Part shown: positions 8,843 through 16,951 of the stretch, in pieces
How the letters are laid out: each line of letters opens with the position of its first letter
Numbering within the stretch: position 1 is the stretch's first letter
Assembly (NCBI RefSeq): GCF_013359815.1
Contig: NZ_JABMCF010000039.1
Coordinates: 62,001-126,000 of the forward strand
DNA from: Curtobacterium flaccumfaciens
GTDB taxonomy: Bacteria; Actinomycetota; Actinomycetes; Actinomycetales; Microbacteriaceae
Length of the DNA: 64,000 nt
Direction of reading: 5' to 3'
The notes under the pieces: generated by a model
Told to the model about the DNA's origin: nothing
What the model saw: only the letters and a program-made list of their open reading frames with translations
The model's database searches: none
Program-made: the position numbers and the translations under genes

Positions 8843-8901
8843 GTTTACGAGCGTTATCTCATTTTATGTGCGATCACTAAAGCAGGATAAACTCGATAAG
8901 C
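8843..8901 (+). promoter_or_regulatory. AT-rich promoter/leader of the ATPase gene, with an imperfect inverted repeat
   Basis: This is the most AT-rich stretch of the first 10 kb. GATAAA (8886-8891) and GATAAG (8895-8900) resemble -10 elements. The second ends 8 nt before the GTG start, which would give a nearly leaderless mRNA. GTTTACGAGCGTTATC (8843-8858) is an imperfect inverse of GATAAACTCGATAAGC (8886-8901), a possible operator pair. No ribosome binding site precedes the start. Confidence 0.45.
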
Positions 8902-8908
8902 TCCCGCC

Positions 8909-10135
8909 GTGGACAGCGTCAGGAATCCCTACACGCCCAATGCAGGCGCCACTCCGGAGATCGTGGCCGGCCGCGTCGAGCACACGCGGGCCTTCGAGGT
9001 ACTCCTGCAACGCCTCTCCCGAGGACGCACCGACCAGTCGCTGATCATGACCGGTCTCCGCGGCGTCGGCAAGACGGTGCTCCTCAACGAGTTCGCCGAC
9101 CTTGCTCGGACCGCGAAGTGGGAGGTCGTGGAGTTGGAAGCGAGCAAACACGACGACGGCCAGTTCCGGCAGACGATCGCCTCACTGCTCCGATCAGCCC
9201 TGCTCCAGATCTCTCCACGGAAACGGTGGACGGACCGCGCACGTCGAGCAGCCGAAGTCCTCACCGCGTTCGGGATGTCCGTCGCCCCGGACGGCACCTG
9301 GTCCATGACCTGGGACGTCGAGCCAGCTGAAGGGCTCGCTGACCACGGCGATCTCGCCTTGGACCTGACCGACGTCCTCGTCGCGCTGGGCGAAGCCGCT
9401 CAGGAGCACGGACGCGGTGTCGCGATCCTCGTCGACGAGGTGCAGTTCCTGCGGTCCGCGCAACTCGAAGCGCTGATCCAAGCCCTGCACAAGACCGTGC
9501 AGCGGAAACTCCCGATCACCTTCGTCGGGGCTGGACTCCCCCAGATCGCAGAACTCGCCGGGGATGCGAAGTCCTACGCAGAGCGGCTCTTCCGGTTTCC
9601 CGAGATCGATTCGCTCGGCGAGGACGACGCACGAGAGGCGCTCATCCGCCCCGCGGAGCTCGAGGACGCGTCCTACGATCCCGACGCGGTCGATCTCGCA
9701 CTGGAGATCACCAAGGGCTACCCCTACTTCATCCAGGAGCTCGGGTACCAGGCCTGGGAGATCGCGGCCGGGCCGGTCATCACCCTCGACGACATCGATG
9801 CAGCCCGCGAGGGCTACCTCACGAAGCTCGATAGGTCGTTCTTCCGTGTGCGACTCGACCGGGCCACGGGGCTGCAGACCGCGTACCTCCGCGCGATGGC
9901 CGAACTCGGACCGGACGCCCACAAGGCTTCTGACGTCGCAAGAGTGCTGCACCGAGAATCCACCCAACTCGGGCCGACGCGCGCAGAACTCATCGACATG
10001 GGTCTCCTGTACACACCGGAACACGGGTTCGCCGCCTTCACTGTGCCGGACTTCGACCAGTTCATGCTGCGGGCGGTACCGGAGCTCGTGATCCCGGAAG
10101 TGCGGCGGCGCCCCCGCCGCAGGACCGGTTCTTGA
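8909..10135 (+). CDS. ORC/STAND-like P-loop ATPase of unknown role
   Basis: 408 residues. The P-loop GLRGVGKT is at 49-56 and Walker B ILVDE at 173-177, followed by a sensor-like FVGAGLPQIAEL strand. A helical lid and a C-terminal winged-helix-like region (about 320-395, LGPTRAELIDMGLLY) resemble Cdc6/ORC and STAND ATPases. It contains no transposase, nuclease or toxin domain and no membrane segment. It stands alone between the mrp operon and a terminator. Codon choice is a little less GC-biased than in the mrp genes, and the leader is AT-rich, which hints at separate acquisition. Such ATPases occur in defence, plasmid and regulatory settings; which applies here cannot be told. Confidence 0.75.
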   Translation: MDSVRNPYTPNAGATPEIVAGRVEHTRAFEVLLQRLSRGRTDQSLIMTGLRGVGKTVLLNEFADLARTAKWEVVELEASKHDDGQFRQTIASLLRSALLQISPRKRWTDRARRAAEVLTAFGMSVAPDGTWSMTWDVEPAEGLADHGDLALDLTDVLVALGEAAQEHGRGVAILVDEVQFLRSAQLEALIQALHKTVQRKLPITFVGAGLPQIAELAGDAKSYAERLFRFPEIDSLGEDDAREALIRPAELEDASYDPDAVDLALEITKGYPYFIQELGYQAWEIAAGPVITLDDIDAAREGYLTKLDRSFFRVRLDRATGLQTAYLRAMAELGPDAHKASDVARVLHRESTQLGPTRAELIDMGLLYTPEHGFAAFTVPDFDQFMLRAVPELVIPEVRRRPRRRTGS

Positions 10136-10137
10136 CT

Positions 10138-10189
10138 CTGACGGACGGGAGGCCCGTGGCGGCGTCGCCACGGGCCTCCCGTCCGTCAG
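10138..10189. terminator. 24-bp perfect hairpin, bidirectional terminator
   Basis: Arms 10138-10161 and 10166-10189 pair perfectly around a GCGT loop. It lies 2 nt after the ATPase stop and 16 nt from the stop of the convergent MFS gene. No T-tract. It belongs to a six-member palindrome family in this window (core GGAGGCCCGTGG). Confidence 0.75.
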
Positions 10190-10205
10190 GTGGTCACGTT
10201 CGCGG

Positions 10206-11447
10206 TCAGGCGGTCGCGACCCGGCGCGGGAGCAGCAGGTTGCCGACCGCGGCGACCACGACGATCGCGGCGGAGACCGCCGGCAGCAGCATCGCTGCGG
10301 CGGTGCCGTGGTGCTCGGCGACGTCCCCGGTGATCGCGGAGGCGATCGACTGCCCGACGATGACGGCCGACCCGAGGATCGTCATGGTGGTGGCGGACCG
10401 GCCGACCGGTGAGCGGTCCGAGCCGAGGCTGTACTGGGCGACCAGGGTCGGCCCGATCCCGATGCCCATGATCGCGAGGACGACGCCCGCGGCGAGGACG
10501 GAGTCGGCGCTGGCGAACGCGACCGCACCGGCGAGGAGCACGACGCCGAACAGGAGCCAGCGCCAACCGAGGCCGAACGACCGCGGGAACGCTGCCGACC
10601 CGAGTGCCAGCCCGGCGGAACCGATGCCCATCAGGCCGTAGAGCAGGCCGGCCTGCGAGGCTTCGCCGTGGGTCTCCATGAAGGCCGTCAGCGAGGTGAG
10701 CGTCGAGCCGAAGAACAGGCCGATGCCGAGGATGCCGACGACCACGACGACGAGCCGCGGGCGCAGGAGCTGCCGTGCGGGTGCCTGCGTCGACTCCGCG
10801 TGCTGGCCGACCACGAGCTTGCCGGTCGGGTGCAGCGCGAACGCCGTGACGAACACGAACGTCAGGACCGAGGCGCCGGCGACGGCCACCCACGGGGCGA
10901 TCGCGCTGGCGAGGATGCCGACCAGGAACGGGCCGATGATGAACACGGTCTCGTCGGCGGCGGACTCGTAGGCCATCGTGCCGCTGAGGGTCTTCTCGCG
11001 CCGCGCCGGGGCCATCCGCTGCCGGATGATCGCGACGAGCCGGGTGCGGGACATCGGGGCGACCTGCGGGGCCGAGGCACCGATGCAGAACGCGACCGCG
11101 AGGACGGCGAGGTCGGGCGCGGTGCCGCTGACGACGAACGGGAAGAACCCGAGCAACGCCGCGTTCACCAGGCCGACGGGGACGAGCACCGCCCGCTGGC
11201 CGTAGCGGTCGGCCGCGGCGCCGACCATCGGGCCGAAGATCGCGGAGCCGATGCCGACGGCGGCGGAGTTGATGCCGCCGAGGGCGACGGAGTCACGGGC
11301 GGCGACGACGAGGGTCAGGACGCCCACCACCATCATCGCGAACGGGAGCCGGGCGATGAACGCCACGGGGAAGTACCAGCGGCCGGCGAGGGAGACGAGT
11401 GAGCGGTCCGGAGCGGGCGGGGCGTCGGTTGAGCGGGTCTGGAGCAT
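10206..11447 (-). CDS. MFS transporter
   Basis: 413 residues, 12 predicted membrane helices. The cytoplasmic loop after helix 2 reads GAAADRYGQR, the major-facilitator motif A position. I chose ATG 11445-11447 (MLQTRSTD) because the hydrophobic core starts about 20 residues later and an AGAAGG site precedes it; upstream codons in frame look non-coding. It is probably a proton-driven exporter of small molecules, with unknown substrate. It sits alone between a shared terminator and a 560-nt gene-free stretch holding repeats. Confidence 0.85.
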   Translation of the reverse strand: MLQTRSTDAPPAPDRSLVSLAGRWYFPVAFIARLPFAMMVVGVLTLVVAARDSVALGGINSAAVGIGSAIFGPMVGAAADRYGQRAVLVPVGLVNAALLGFFPFVVSGTAPDLAVLAVAFCIGASAPQVAPMSRTRLVAIIRQRMAPARREKTLSGTMAYESAADETVFIIGPFLVGILASAIAPWVAVAGASVLTFVFVTAFALHPTGKLVVGQHAESTQAPARQLLRPRLVVVVVGILGIGLFFGSTLTSLTAFMETHGEASQAGLLYGLMGIGSAGLALGSAAFPRSFGLGWRWLLFGVVLLAGAVAFASADSVLAAGVVLAIMGIGIGPTLVAQYSLGSDRSPVGRSATTMTILGSAVIVGQSIASAITGDVAEHHGTAAAMLLPAVSAAIVVVAAVGNLLLPRRVATA

Positions 11448-11633
11448 CGGGGTTGTGCCTTCTCGGCCCGCCCGGTTCAGTGGCGGCGGACCCATCGGGT
11501 GCCGCCGTTGTCCGCCGGGATGCCGGCGGCCGGTAGATACACACTGCGTGTTGTCGAACGCTGCCGATGGTACCAACCGGCCGCCGCGCCCCGGAGGAGT
11601 TCGCTCCGGGCGCCGTCCCGGCGGTCAGCCGTG

Positions 11634-11716
11634 GTGCGGTCGCAGACCGTCGCCTGCGGCGCCGCCAGCCGACAGTTCGTGACCGGTCGCCGGGCGACCC
11701 GCGACGGGTCGTGACC
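11634..11716 (+). repeat. 83-nt intergenic element, copy 1
   Basis: Matches 11858-11940 at 79 of 83 positions with no gap. Internal pairing: GGTCGC (11638-11643) with GTGACC (11679-11684), and GGTCGCC/GGCGACC around a single G (11685-11699). CGAC and GTCG around two bases (11702-11711) form a third stem. One copy difference turns a standard pair of the first stem into a G-U pair, another falls in the centre of the third stem. Confidence 0.8.
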
Positions 11717-11758
11717 AGCCCCCGTATGCCGACCACGCGACGCAACGCGACCGGACGA

Positions 11759-11801
11759 CGGACGGGAGGCGCGTGGCGGCGTGCCCCGTGCCTCCCGTCC
11801 G
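11759..11801. repeat. Degenerate member of the palindrome/terminator family
   Basis: CGGACGGGAGGC (11759-11770) pairs with GCCTCCCGTCCG (11790-11801). The inner part no longer pairs well. The left side is nearly identical to the hairpin at 10138. It could still end the aldo/keto reductase transcript, though it lies about 200 nt past that stop. Confidence 0.55.
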
Positions 11802-11857
11802 CCGCGCCGCGCGCCCAGGGCCAAGCAGCGGTCACGACACCCCGTCGGCCGTGCGCC

Positions 11858-11940
11858 GTGCGGTCACAGACCGTCGCCGGCGGCGCCGTCAGCCGACAGT
11901 TCGTGACCGGTCGCCGGGCGACCCGCGACGCGTCGTGACC
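11858..11940 (+). repeat. 83-nt intergenic element, copy 2
   Basis: Second copy of the element at 11634-11716, same orientation, 224 nt further on. Here the first stem is the fully complementary GGTCAC/GTGACC and the third stem is the exact palindrome CGACGCGTCG. Confidence 0.8.
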
Positions 11941-12007
11941 GGCCGGCGGGACCCGCCGAGCGACGAGATGCGACCGGCCGAGGGACTGGTGCGGCGTGGG
12001 GCTCGGG

Positions 12008-13051
12008 TCAGGAGACCTCGCCCGCGCGGGCTCCCGCCCACAGGTCGACGTCGGTGATGCCGACCGAGTGCTCGTCGATGACGCGGAGCTCCTCGTCGCT
12101 GAACGACGTGTTCGACAGCGCGGCGACGTTGTCCTCGAGCTGCGACACCCGGGACGCACCGATGACGAGGGAGGTCACCCGCTCGTCGCGGAGTGCCCAG
12201 GCGAGGGCGAGCTGCGCGAGGGACTGTCCGCGGGCGGCCGCGACGTCGTTCAGGGCGCGGAGGTGCTCGACGACCTCGGGCGTGATGCTCGACGCGTCGA
12301 GGGACTTGCCCGCTGCCGCGCGGGAGTCCTCGGGCACCCCGTTCAGGTACTTGCCGGTCAGCAGACCCTGCGCCAGCGCGGTGAAGCCGATCACGCCGAA
12401 GCCGAGCTCGCCGGCGGCGTCGAGCAGCCCCTCGGTCTCGATCCAGCGGTTGAGCATCGAGTACGAGGGCTGGTGGATCAGGAGCGGGGTGCCGAGGTCG
12501 CGGAGGATCTCGACTGCCTGCCGGCTGCGCTCGGCGTCGTACGAAGAGATCCCGACGTACAGCGCCTTGCCCTGCTGGACCGCGGTGTGCAGGGCGCCCA
12601 TCGTCTCCTCGAGCGGGGTCGAGGCGTCGAGGCGGTGCGAGTAGAAGACGTCGACGTAGTCCAGGCCCGTGCGCTGCAGCGACTGGTCGAGCGAGGCGAG
12701 CACGTACTTGCGCGAGCCACCGCCCTGCCCGTACGGCCCCGGCCACATGTCCCAGCCGGCTTTCGTCGAGATGACCATCTCGTCGCGGTAGGGCCGGAAG
12801 TCCTCGCGCATCAGGCGGCCGAAGTTCACCTCGGCAGCACCGTACGGCGGGCCGTAGTTGTTCGCGAGGTCGTGGTGGGTGATCCCGAGGTCGAACGCCC
12901 GGCGGCTGATGGCGCGCTGGTTCTCGAAGGGCATGTCGTCCCCGAAGTTGTGCCAGTACCCCAGGGAGAGCAGCGGCAGGTCGAGGCCCGAGCGGCCGGT
13001 CCGGCGGTACGTCATCGAGTCGTAGCGGTCGTCACTGGCGATGTAGGTCAT
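12008..13051 (-). CDS. Aldo/keto reductase, YghZ-like (L-glyceraldehyde 3-phosphate reductase group)
   Basis: 347 residues. The insertion WPGPYGQGGGSRKY (near residue 110) is the hallmark of the YghZ/potassium-channel-beta-like AKR14 group. Catalytic residues are recognisable in D-L-A-N-N-Y-G-P-P-Y-G and STKAGW, and the NADPH site in VIGASRVSQLEDN near the C-terminus. Start ATG 13049-13051. YghZ detoxifies L-glyceraldehyde 3-phosphate and reduces other aldehydes with NADPH; the same role here is inference from family. It is divergent from the DUF1801 gene. Confidence 0.9.
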   Translation of the reverse strand: MTYIASDDRYDSMTYRRTGRSGLDLPLLSLGYWHNFGDDMPFENQRAISRRAFDLGITHHDLANNYGPPYGAAEVNFGRLMREDFRPYRDEMVISTKAGWDMWPGPYGQGGGSRKYVLASLDQSLQRTGLDYVDVFYSHRLDASTPLEETMGALHTAVQQGKALYVGISSYDAERSRQAVEILRDLGTPLLIHQPSYSMLNRWIETEGLLDAAGELGFGVIGFTALAQGLLTGKYLNGVPEDSRAAAGKSLDASSITPEVVEHLRALNDVAAARGQSLAQLALAWALRDERVTSLVIGASRVSQLEDNVAALSNTSFSDEELRVIDEHSVGITDVDLWAGARAGEVS

Positions 13052-13141
13052 GGGACGAGCCTGGCACTCGTTCGAGCCCTGGCCTCGCATGCTTCGCTTC
13101 GCGGACCCATGATGGGTGCACGAGACCACGAGGAGACGACG

Positions 13142-13597
13142 ATGGCACGGACGACGAAGACCGAGACCACCTTCACCGACGAGGAGCGCGCGGCGATGCA
13201 GGAGCACGCCGCAGAGGTCAAGCGCGCCCGCGGCACGAAGGGCACCAAGGCCGAGAAGGCAGCGGCCGACGCCGCTGCGGTCGAGGCGAAGATCGCCGAG
13301 ATGCCCCAGCCGGACCGCGGGCTGGCGGAGCGCATCCACCGCATCGCGCTCGAGGTCGCCCCCGAGCTCGCGCCGAAGCTCTGGTACGGCATGCCCGCCT
13401 ACGCGCGGGACGGCAAGGCGGTGTTCTTCTTCCAAGACGCCGCCAAGTTCAAGGCCCGCTACGCGACACTCGGGTTCCAGGACTCGGCCGCGCTCGACGA
13501 CGGCACGTTCTGGCCCACGTCGTGGGCGATCAGCCCCGAGTTCTCCGAGGCCGACGAGGCACGGGTGGCCGACCTGATCCGTCGCGCGGTCGGCTGA
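13142..13597 (+). CDS. DUF1801 family protein
   Basis: 151 residues. A charged N-terminal half (about 1-60, Lys/Ala/Glu-rich, probably helical) precedes a DUF1801/YdhG-like fold, seen as LWYGMPAYARDGKAVFFFQD and the closing PTSWAISPEF. Family members are small cytoplasmic proteins; one Bacillus homologue is a frataxin-like iron chaperone. Function here is unproven. Start ATG with an AGGAG site about 10 nt upstream. The next gene begins 2 nt after its stop. Confidence 0.8.
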   Translation: MARTTKTETTFTDEERAAMQEHAAEVKRARGTKGTKAEKAAADAAAVEAKIAEMPQPDRGLAERIHRIALEVAPELAPKLWYGMPAYARDGKAVFFFQDAAKFKARYATLGFQDSAALDDGTFWPTSWAISPEFSEADEARVADLIRRAVG

Positions 13598-13599
13598 CG

Positions 13600-14643
13600 G
13601 TGCTCGGGCTGGGCGCCGCTCCCGTCTTCGCCCTGCTGTTCCTGGTGCTGTACGTCCTGGGGCGGCGACGGGACCCGCGGATGCTCCGCAACGGGGTGTT
13701 CCTGACGGCGGCCGTGCTGTTCGGGCTCGCGACGGTCGTGGCCGTGCTGACCAGGGTGGTCCCCGGGTTCAGCCTGCTCGTCGCCGTGGTGCTGCTGCTC
13801 GTGCCGCTCGCCGTGGTGGTGCTCGGCGTCGCCCTGGTCGCGAACGGCCTGCAGATGCTCCGGGCCGAGGGGCGCAGCGTCGGCAACCTGCTGTCGCTCG
13901 CCGCCGGGGTGGCGGTGTTCGTGCTGCCGGCGATCGCCATCGCCCTGCTCGTCTCGGGCAGCGGCGAGGGCGTCACGCTCTGGGACGGCACGAAGATCGC
14001 GGTCGCCGTGCTGATGGTGTTCGTCTGCGGGTACTTCGCGCTGTCGCTGGTGGCGTTCGCCCTGTACTCCGTGGTCTACGGGCGGACGCGGCACGGCATC
14101 GTCCCCGACACGATCGTGGTCCTCGGCTCCGGGCTCGTGCACGGCGAGGTCCCGCCCCTGCTGCAGAGTCGACTCGACCGGGCGCTCGGCGTCTACCGAA
14201 CCGAACGGGCCGCCGGACGCCACCCGCTCCTCGTGCCGTCCGGCGGACAGGGCGACGACGAACCCCGCCCCGAGGGCACCGCGATGGCCGAGTACCTGGT
14301 GGCGCACGGTGCCGACGCGGACGACGTCGTGGCGGAGACCGCGTCACGGAACACCCGCGAGAACCTGCGGTTCTCGCGGGACGTGCAGACGTCCGCCGGG
14401 CGGGACGGCCAGATGGTCGTGGTCACGAACAACTACCACGTGCTGCGGGCCGCGACCCTGGCCCGTCGCCTCGACCTGCCGGCCCAGGTCGTCGGCGCGC
14501 GCACGGCGGCGTACTACGTCCCGAGTGCGTTCCTGCGGGAGTTCGCCGCGGTGATCGTCGAGCACCGCTGGCTCAACGTGGTCGCCTGCACGCCGTTCGT
14601 GCTGTTCACCGGGTTCCTGCTCTGGGAGTCCTTCCAGCAGTAG
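13600..14643 (+). CDS. YdcF/ElyC-like (DUF218) membrane protein
   Basis: 347 residues. About six membrane segments occupy residues 1-165, followed by a DUF218 domain: DTIVVLGSGLVHGEVPPLLQSRLDRAL, then PSGGQGDDEPRPEGTAMAEYL and E...NTRENL. The Gly-rich and acidic residues of the presumed active site are kept. Such proteins act in envelope (undecaprenyl phosphate or polysaccharide) metabolism; the exact reaction is not known. A last hydrophobic segment ends the protein. GTG start 2 nt after the DUF1801 stop, so translation is probably coupled. Confidence 0.82.
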   Translation: MLGLGAAPVFALLFLVLYVLGRRRDPRMLRNGVFLTAAVLFGLATVVAVLTRVVPGFSLLVAVVLLLVPLAVVVLGVALVANGLQMLRAEGRSVGNLLSLAAGVAVFVLPAIAIALLVSGSGEGVTLWDGTKIAVAVLMVFVCGYFALSLVAFALYSVVYGRTRHGIVPDTIVVLGSGLVHGEVPPLLQSRLDRALGVYRTERAAGRHPLLVPSGGQGDDEPRPEGTAMAEYLVAHGADADDVVAETASRNTRENLRFSRDVQTSAGRDGQMVVVTNNYHVLRAATLARRLDLPAQVVGARTAAYYVPSAFLREFAAVIVEHRWLNVVACTPFVLFTGFLLWESFQQ

Positions 14644-14653
14644 GATCTCCACC

Positions 14654-15160
14654 ATGGTCGAGATCCAGGCACCGCGGCCGACCGACCTGCTGCCCATCGG
14701 CGAGATCGTCCGCCGCACGGGCGTGGCCGCCTCGGCCCTGCACTTCTACGAGCGCAAGGGGCTGATCCACCCGGAGCGCACCGACGGTGGCACGCGGATG
14801 TACCCGCGGCACGTCGAACGGCGGATCGCGATCATCCAGGTGGCCAAGCGCCTCGGCATCCCGCTCAGCGAGGTCGCCGAGCAGTTCGAGGCCCTGCCCG
14901 CCGACCGCATGCCCTCGCTGCGCGACTGGAACCGGTTGAACGAGCGGTGGCGCGCACGACTGCGGGCCCGCCAGCTCGAGCTCGAGCGCCTGCAGCAGGA
15001 GATGACGCAGTGCATCGGCTGCGGGTGCGTCTCGCTCGGGGCCTGCTCGGTCGTGAACCCCGGCGATGCGCTGGGTGACGAGGGGCACGGCGCGCGTCGC
15101 CTGCTGCCGATCCAGGACGATGCGGCAGACGATGCCGCTGCCGAGGACACTGTCGCCTAG
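14654..15160 (+). CDS. soxR: Redox-sensitive MerR-family activator SoxR
   Basis: 168 residues. An N-terminal MerR winged helix (about 12-80) is followed by a dimerisation helix. Cys120, Cys123, Cys125 and Cys131 make the C-x2-C-x-C-x5-C motif that binds the [2Fe-2S] sensor cluster of SoxR. In actinobacteria SoxR usually answers redox-cycling compounds and switches on exporters, reductases and monooxygenases; no SoxS is expected. It lies 10 nt after the YdcF-like gene and overlaps the convergent marR gene by 4 nt. The adjacent exporter and reductase genes are possible targets, by inference. Confidence 0.93.
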   Translation: MVEIQAPRPTDLLPIGEIVRRTGVAASALHFYERKGLIHPERTDGGTRMYPRHVERRIAIIQVAKRLGIPLSEVAEQFEALPADRMPSLRDWNRLNERWRARLRARQLELERLQQEMTQCIGCGCVSLGACSVVNPGDALGDEGHGARRLLPIQDDAADDAAAEDTVA

Positions 15161-15597
15161 CCCGCGCGCAGTCCGTCGTCGATCCGCTGCAGCAGCTCCA
15201 GCGCCTCGACCGCACCCCGTTCGTCGCCGCCGAGGGCCGTCCGGAGCTTGCCGGACCAGTGCCGGTAGAGCCGGTCGACGCTCTCCTGGGCCAGGGCGGT
15301 CGAGTGCAGCTGCACGGTCCGGGCGTCCGCCGGGTCCTGGCGCCGCTCGACCATGCCCTTCGCCACGAGCGACCGGAGCGCGACGCTGAGGTTGCTGCGC
15401 TGCAGGGCGGTCGCCTCGGCGGTGGCACTGGGCGAGGTGCCGGGGTTGCGGTTGATCCAGCGCATCACGAGCGCCTCGGTGCCGGTCAGCGGCACGATGT
15501 CGAGGGTCTCCGAGCCGTGCGGGTCGATGTCACGCGCGATCCGGAGCAGGACGTCCGCGAACTCGGCGAGGACGTGGTCGGACACGGCGGAGTGCAT
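15157..15597 (-). CDS. MarR-family transcriptional regulator
   Basis: 146 residues with the MarR winged helix in the middle: SATAEATALQRSNLSVALRSLVAKGMVERRQDPADARTVQLHST carries the recognition helix and the D-x-R wing. It is divergent from an MFS drug exporter, with an inverted repeat at 15627-15642 in the gap. That arrangement is typical of a repressor released by the exporter's substrate. The stop overlaps soxR by 4 nt. Confidence 0.88.
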   Translation of the reverse strand: MHSAVSDHVLAEFADVLLRIARDIDPHGSETLDIVPLTGTEALVMRWINRNPGTSPSATAEATALQRSNLSVALRSLVAKGMVERRQDPADARTVQLHSTALAQESVDRLYRHWSGKLRTALGGDERGAVEALELLQRIDDGLRAG

Positions 15598-15626
15598 GAC
15601 CGTACTGTACCGATCTCGGGCAATGA

Positions 15627-15642
15627 GTTATGCTTTCATAAC
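15627..15642. promoter_or_regulatory. MarR operator overlapping the MFS promoter
   Basis: GTTATG (15627-15632) and CATAAC (15637-15642) form a perfect inverted repeat with a 4-nt spacer. The TATGCT inside it (15629-15634) can serve as a -10 box ending 9 nt before the MFS start ATG, giving a leaderless or near-leaderless mRNA. A bound repressor would block it directly. Confidence 0.55.
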
Positions 15643-15643
15643 A

Positions 15644-16888
15644 ATGACCACGGACACCGGAACCATCCGCGCGACGATCGCGACACCCACGACCAAGCAG
15701 CAGGGCATCACGACCGCGCTGCTCCTGGTGCTCGGCCTGCTCAGTGCCGTCGCCCCCTTCGCCACCGACCTGTACCTGCCGGCGTTCCCGCAGATGACCA
15801 CCGAGCTCGGGGCGAGCGCCACCGCCGTCCAGCTCACCCTCACCGCGTTCCTGGTGGGCGTGACCGCGGGCCAGCTCGTGTTCGGTCCGCTGTCCGACCG
15901 GTTCGGCCGCGTGCCGCCGCTCATCGCCGGTGCCGCGGTGTGCGTGCTCGCCAGCATCGCCGCGGTGCTCGCGCCGAACATCGGCGTGCTGATCGCCGCC
16001 CGCCTGCTGCAGGGCCTCGGCGGTGCGGCCGGCATGGTGATCAGCCGTGCGGTCATCTCCGACCTGGCGACGGGCAAGTCCGCCGCCCGCGCGTTCTCCC
16101 TCATGATGATCGTCGGCGGGGTCGCCCCGGTCGTCGCACCGCTGCTCGGCGGCCTGCTCACCGGTCCGATCGGCTGGCGCGGCCTGCTCTCGATCGTGCT
16201 CGGCCTGTCGGTCGTCATGCTCATCGCGGTCCTCGCCGTGATCCGCGAGACCCACCTGAAGGAACACCGCGACGCCCTGCGCGAGGAACGCCGTGGCTCC
16301 GGCTCGGCGCTCCGTGCCCTGCGCTCCCGCACGTTCCTCGGCTACACCGCGGTGTTCGGCTTCGCGTTCGCCGTGATGATGGCCTACATCTCCGCGTCAC
16401 CGTTCCTGTACCAGGACATGATCGGCTTCGGCACGGTCGGCTACGGCCTGGCCTTCGGGCTGAACGCCCTGGCGCTGATGGGCGTCAGCATCCTGTCCGC
16501 CAAGCTCACCGCGACCCGTTCGGTCACGGGCGTGCTGTCGCTCGGCATCGTGCTGGTGCTCGCGTCGACCGTGGCGTTCGCGCTGCTCGTCGTCTCCGGG
16601 GCGCCGGTCATCTGGCTCGCCGTACCGCTGTTCACCGCGGTGGGCTCGCTCGGTCTGGTGCTCGGCAACGCCACGGCACTCGCCCTCGGTGCCGTGCCCT
16701 CGGCCGCCGGCAGCGCCTCGGCCGTACTCGGTGCCCTGCAGTTCGGGCTCGCGGCGCTCGTGTCCCCGCTCGTCAGCATCGGCGGCTCGGACACCGCGGC
16801 GCCGCTGGCGATCGTGATGCTCGCCGCCGCCGTGGTGGCCGTCGTGGCGCTGCTCGCGGCGCGGGGCCGGACCAGCACGCTCCGCTGA
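15644..16888 (+). CDS. Bcr/CflA-type MFS multidrug exporter
   Basis: 414 residues, 12 membrane helices. The Bcr/CflA hallmarks are ATDLYLPAFPQM in helix 1 and GPLSDRFGR, motif A, after helix 2; LLQGLGGAAGMVISRAVISDL follows in helix 4-5. I chose ATG 15644 rather than 15623, because the earlier codon lies just before the operator and within the promoter. No ribosome binding site is present, consistent with leaderless translation. Controlled by the divergent MarR. Its last codons are part of a 23-nt tandem repeat. Confidence 0.9.
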   Translation: MTTDTGTIRATIATPTTKQQGITTALLLVLGLLSAVAPFATDLYLPAFPQMTTELGASATAVQLTLTAFLVGVTAGQLVFGPLSDRFGRVPPLIAGAAVCVLASIAAVLAPNIGVLIAARLLQGLGGAAGMVISRAVISDLATGKSAARAFSLMMIVGGVAPVVAPLLGGLLTGPIGWRGLLSIVLGLSVVMLIAVLAVIRETHLKEHRDALREERRGSGSALRALRSRTFLGYTAVFGFAFAVMMAYISASPFLYQDMIGFGTVGYGLAFGLNALALMGVSILSAKLTATRSVTGVLSLGIVLVLASTVAFALLVVSGAPVIWLAVPLFTAVGSLGLVLGNATALALGAVPSAAGSASAVLGALQFGLAALVSPLVSIGGSDTAAPLAIVMLAAAVVAVVALLAARGRTSTLR

Positions 16889-16951
16889 CCCGGACCAGCG
16901 CCGCCCGCTGACCCGGAACGACACCGCCCGCTGACGCGGAACGACACTGTC
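16883..16951 (+). repeat. Three tandem 23-nt repeats spanning the MFS stop codon
   Basis: Units 16883-16905, 16906-16928 and 16929-16951 share CGCTGACCCGGA, and units 2 and 3 also share GGAACGACAC. Unit 1 contains the MFS stop codon TGA. Unit 3 is the left arm of the inverted repeat that follows. Confidence 0.8.

Larger units (their letters stand above)
11448..12007. other. 560-nt gene-free stretch with duplicated structured element
   Basis: No convincing reading frame. It holds a possible minus-strand promoter for the MFS gene around 11528-11580, where ACAC (11541-11544) and GTGT (11548-11551) form a short inverted repeat. It also holds two copies of an 83-nt element (11634-11716, 11858-11940) and a degenerate terminator-family palindrome (11759-11801) between them. 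Confidence 0.7.

Noticed and set aside
8909-10135. IstB-like transposition helper
   Set aside because: P-loop context and C-terminal winged helix fit ORC/STAND proteins; no transposase or terminal repeats are near.
11634-11940. CRISPR array
   Set aside because: Only two copies, 83 nt long with a 141-nt gap; no regular spacers and no cas genes in the window.
11448-12007. Several 70-290-codon frames on both strands in the repeat-bearing gap
   Set aside because: No domain, no convincing ribosome binding site, and the frames run through duplicated non-coding structure.
16883-16951. CRISPR or MITE at the tandem 23-nt repeats
   Set aside because: Units are directly adjacent without spacers and show no terminal inverted repeats or target duplication.
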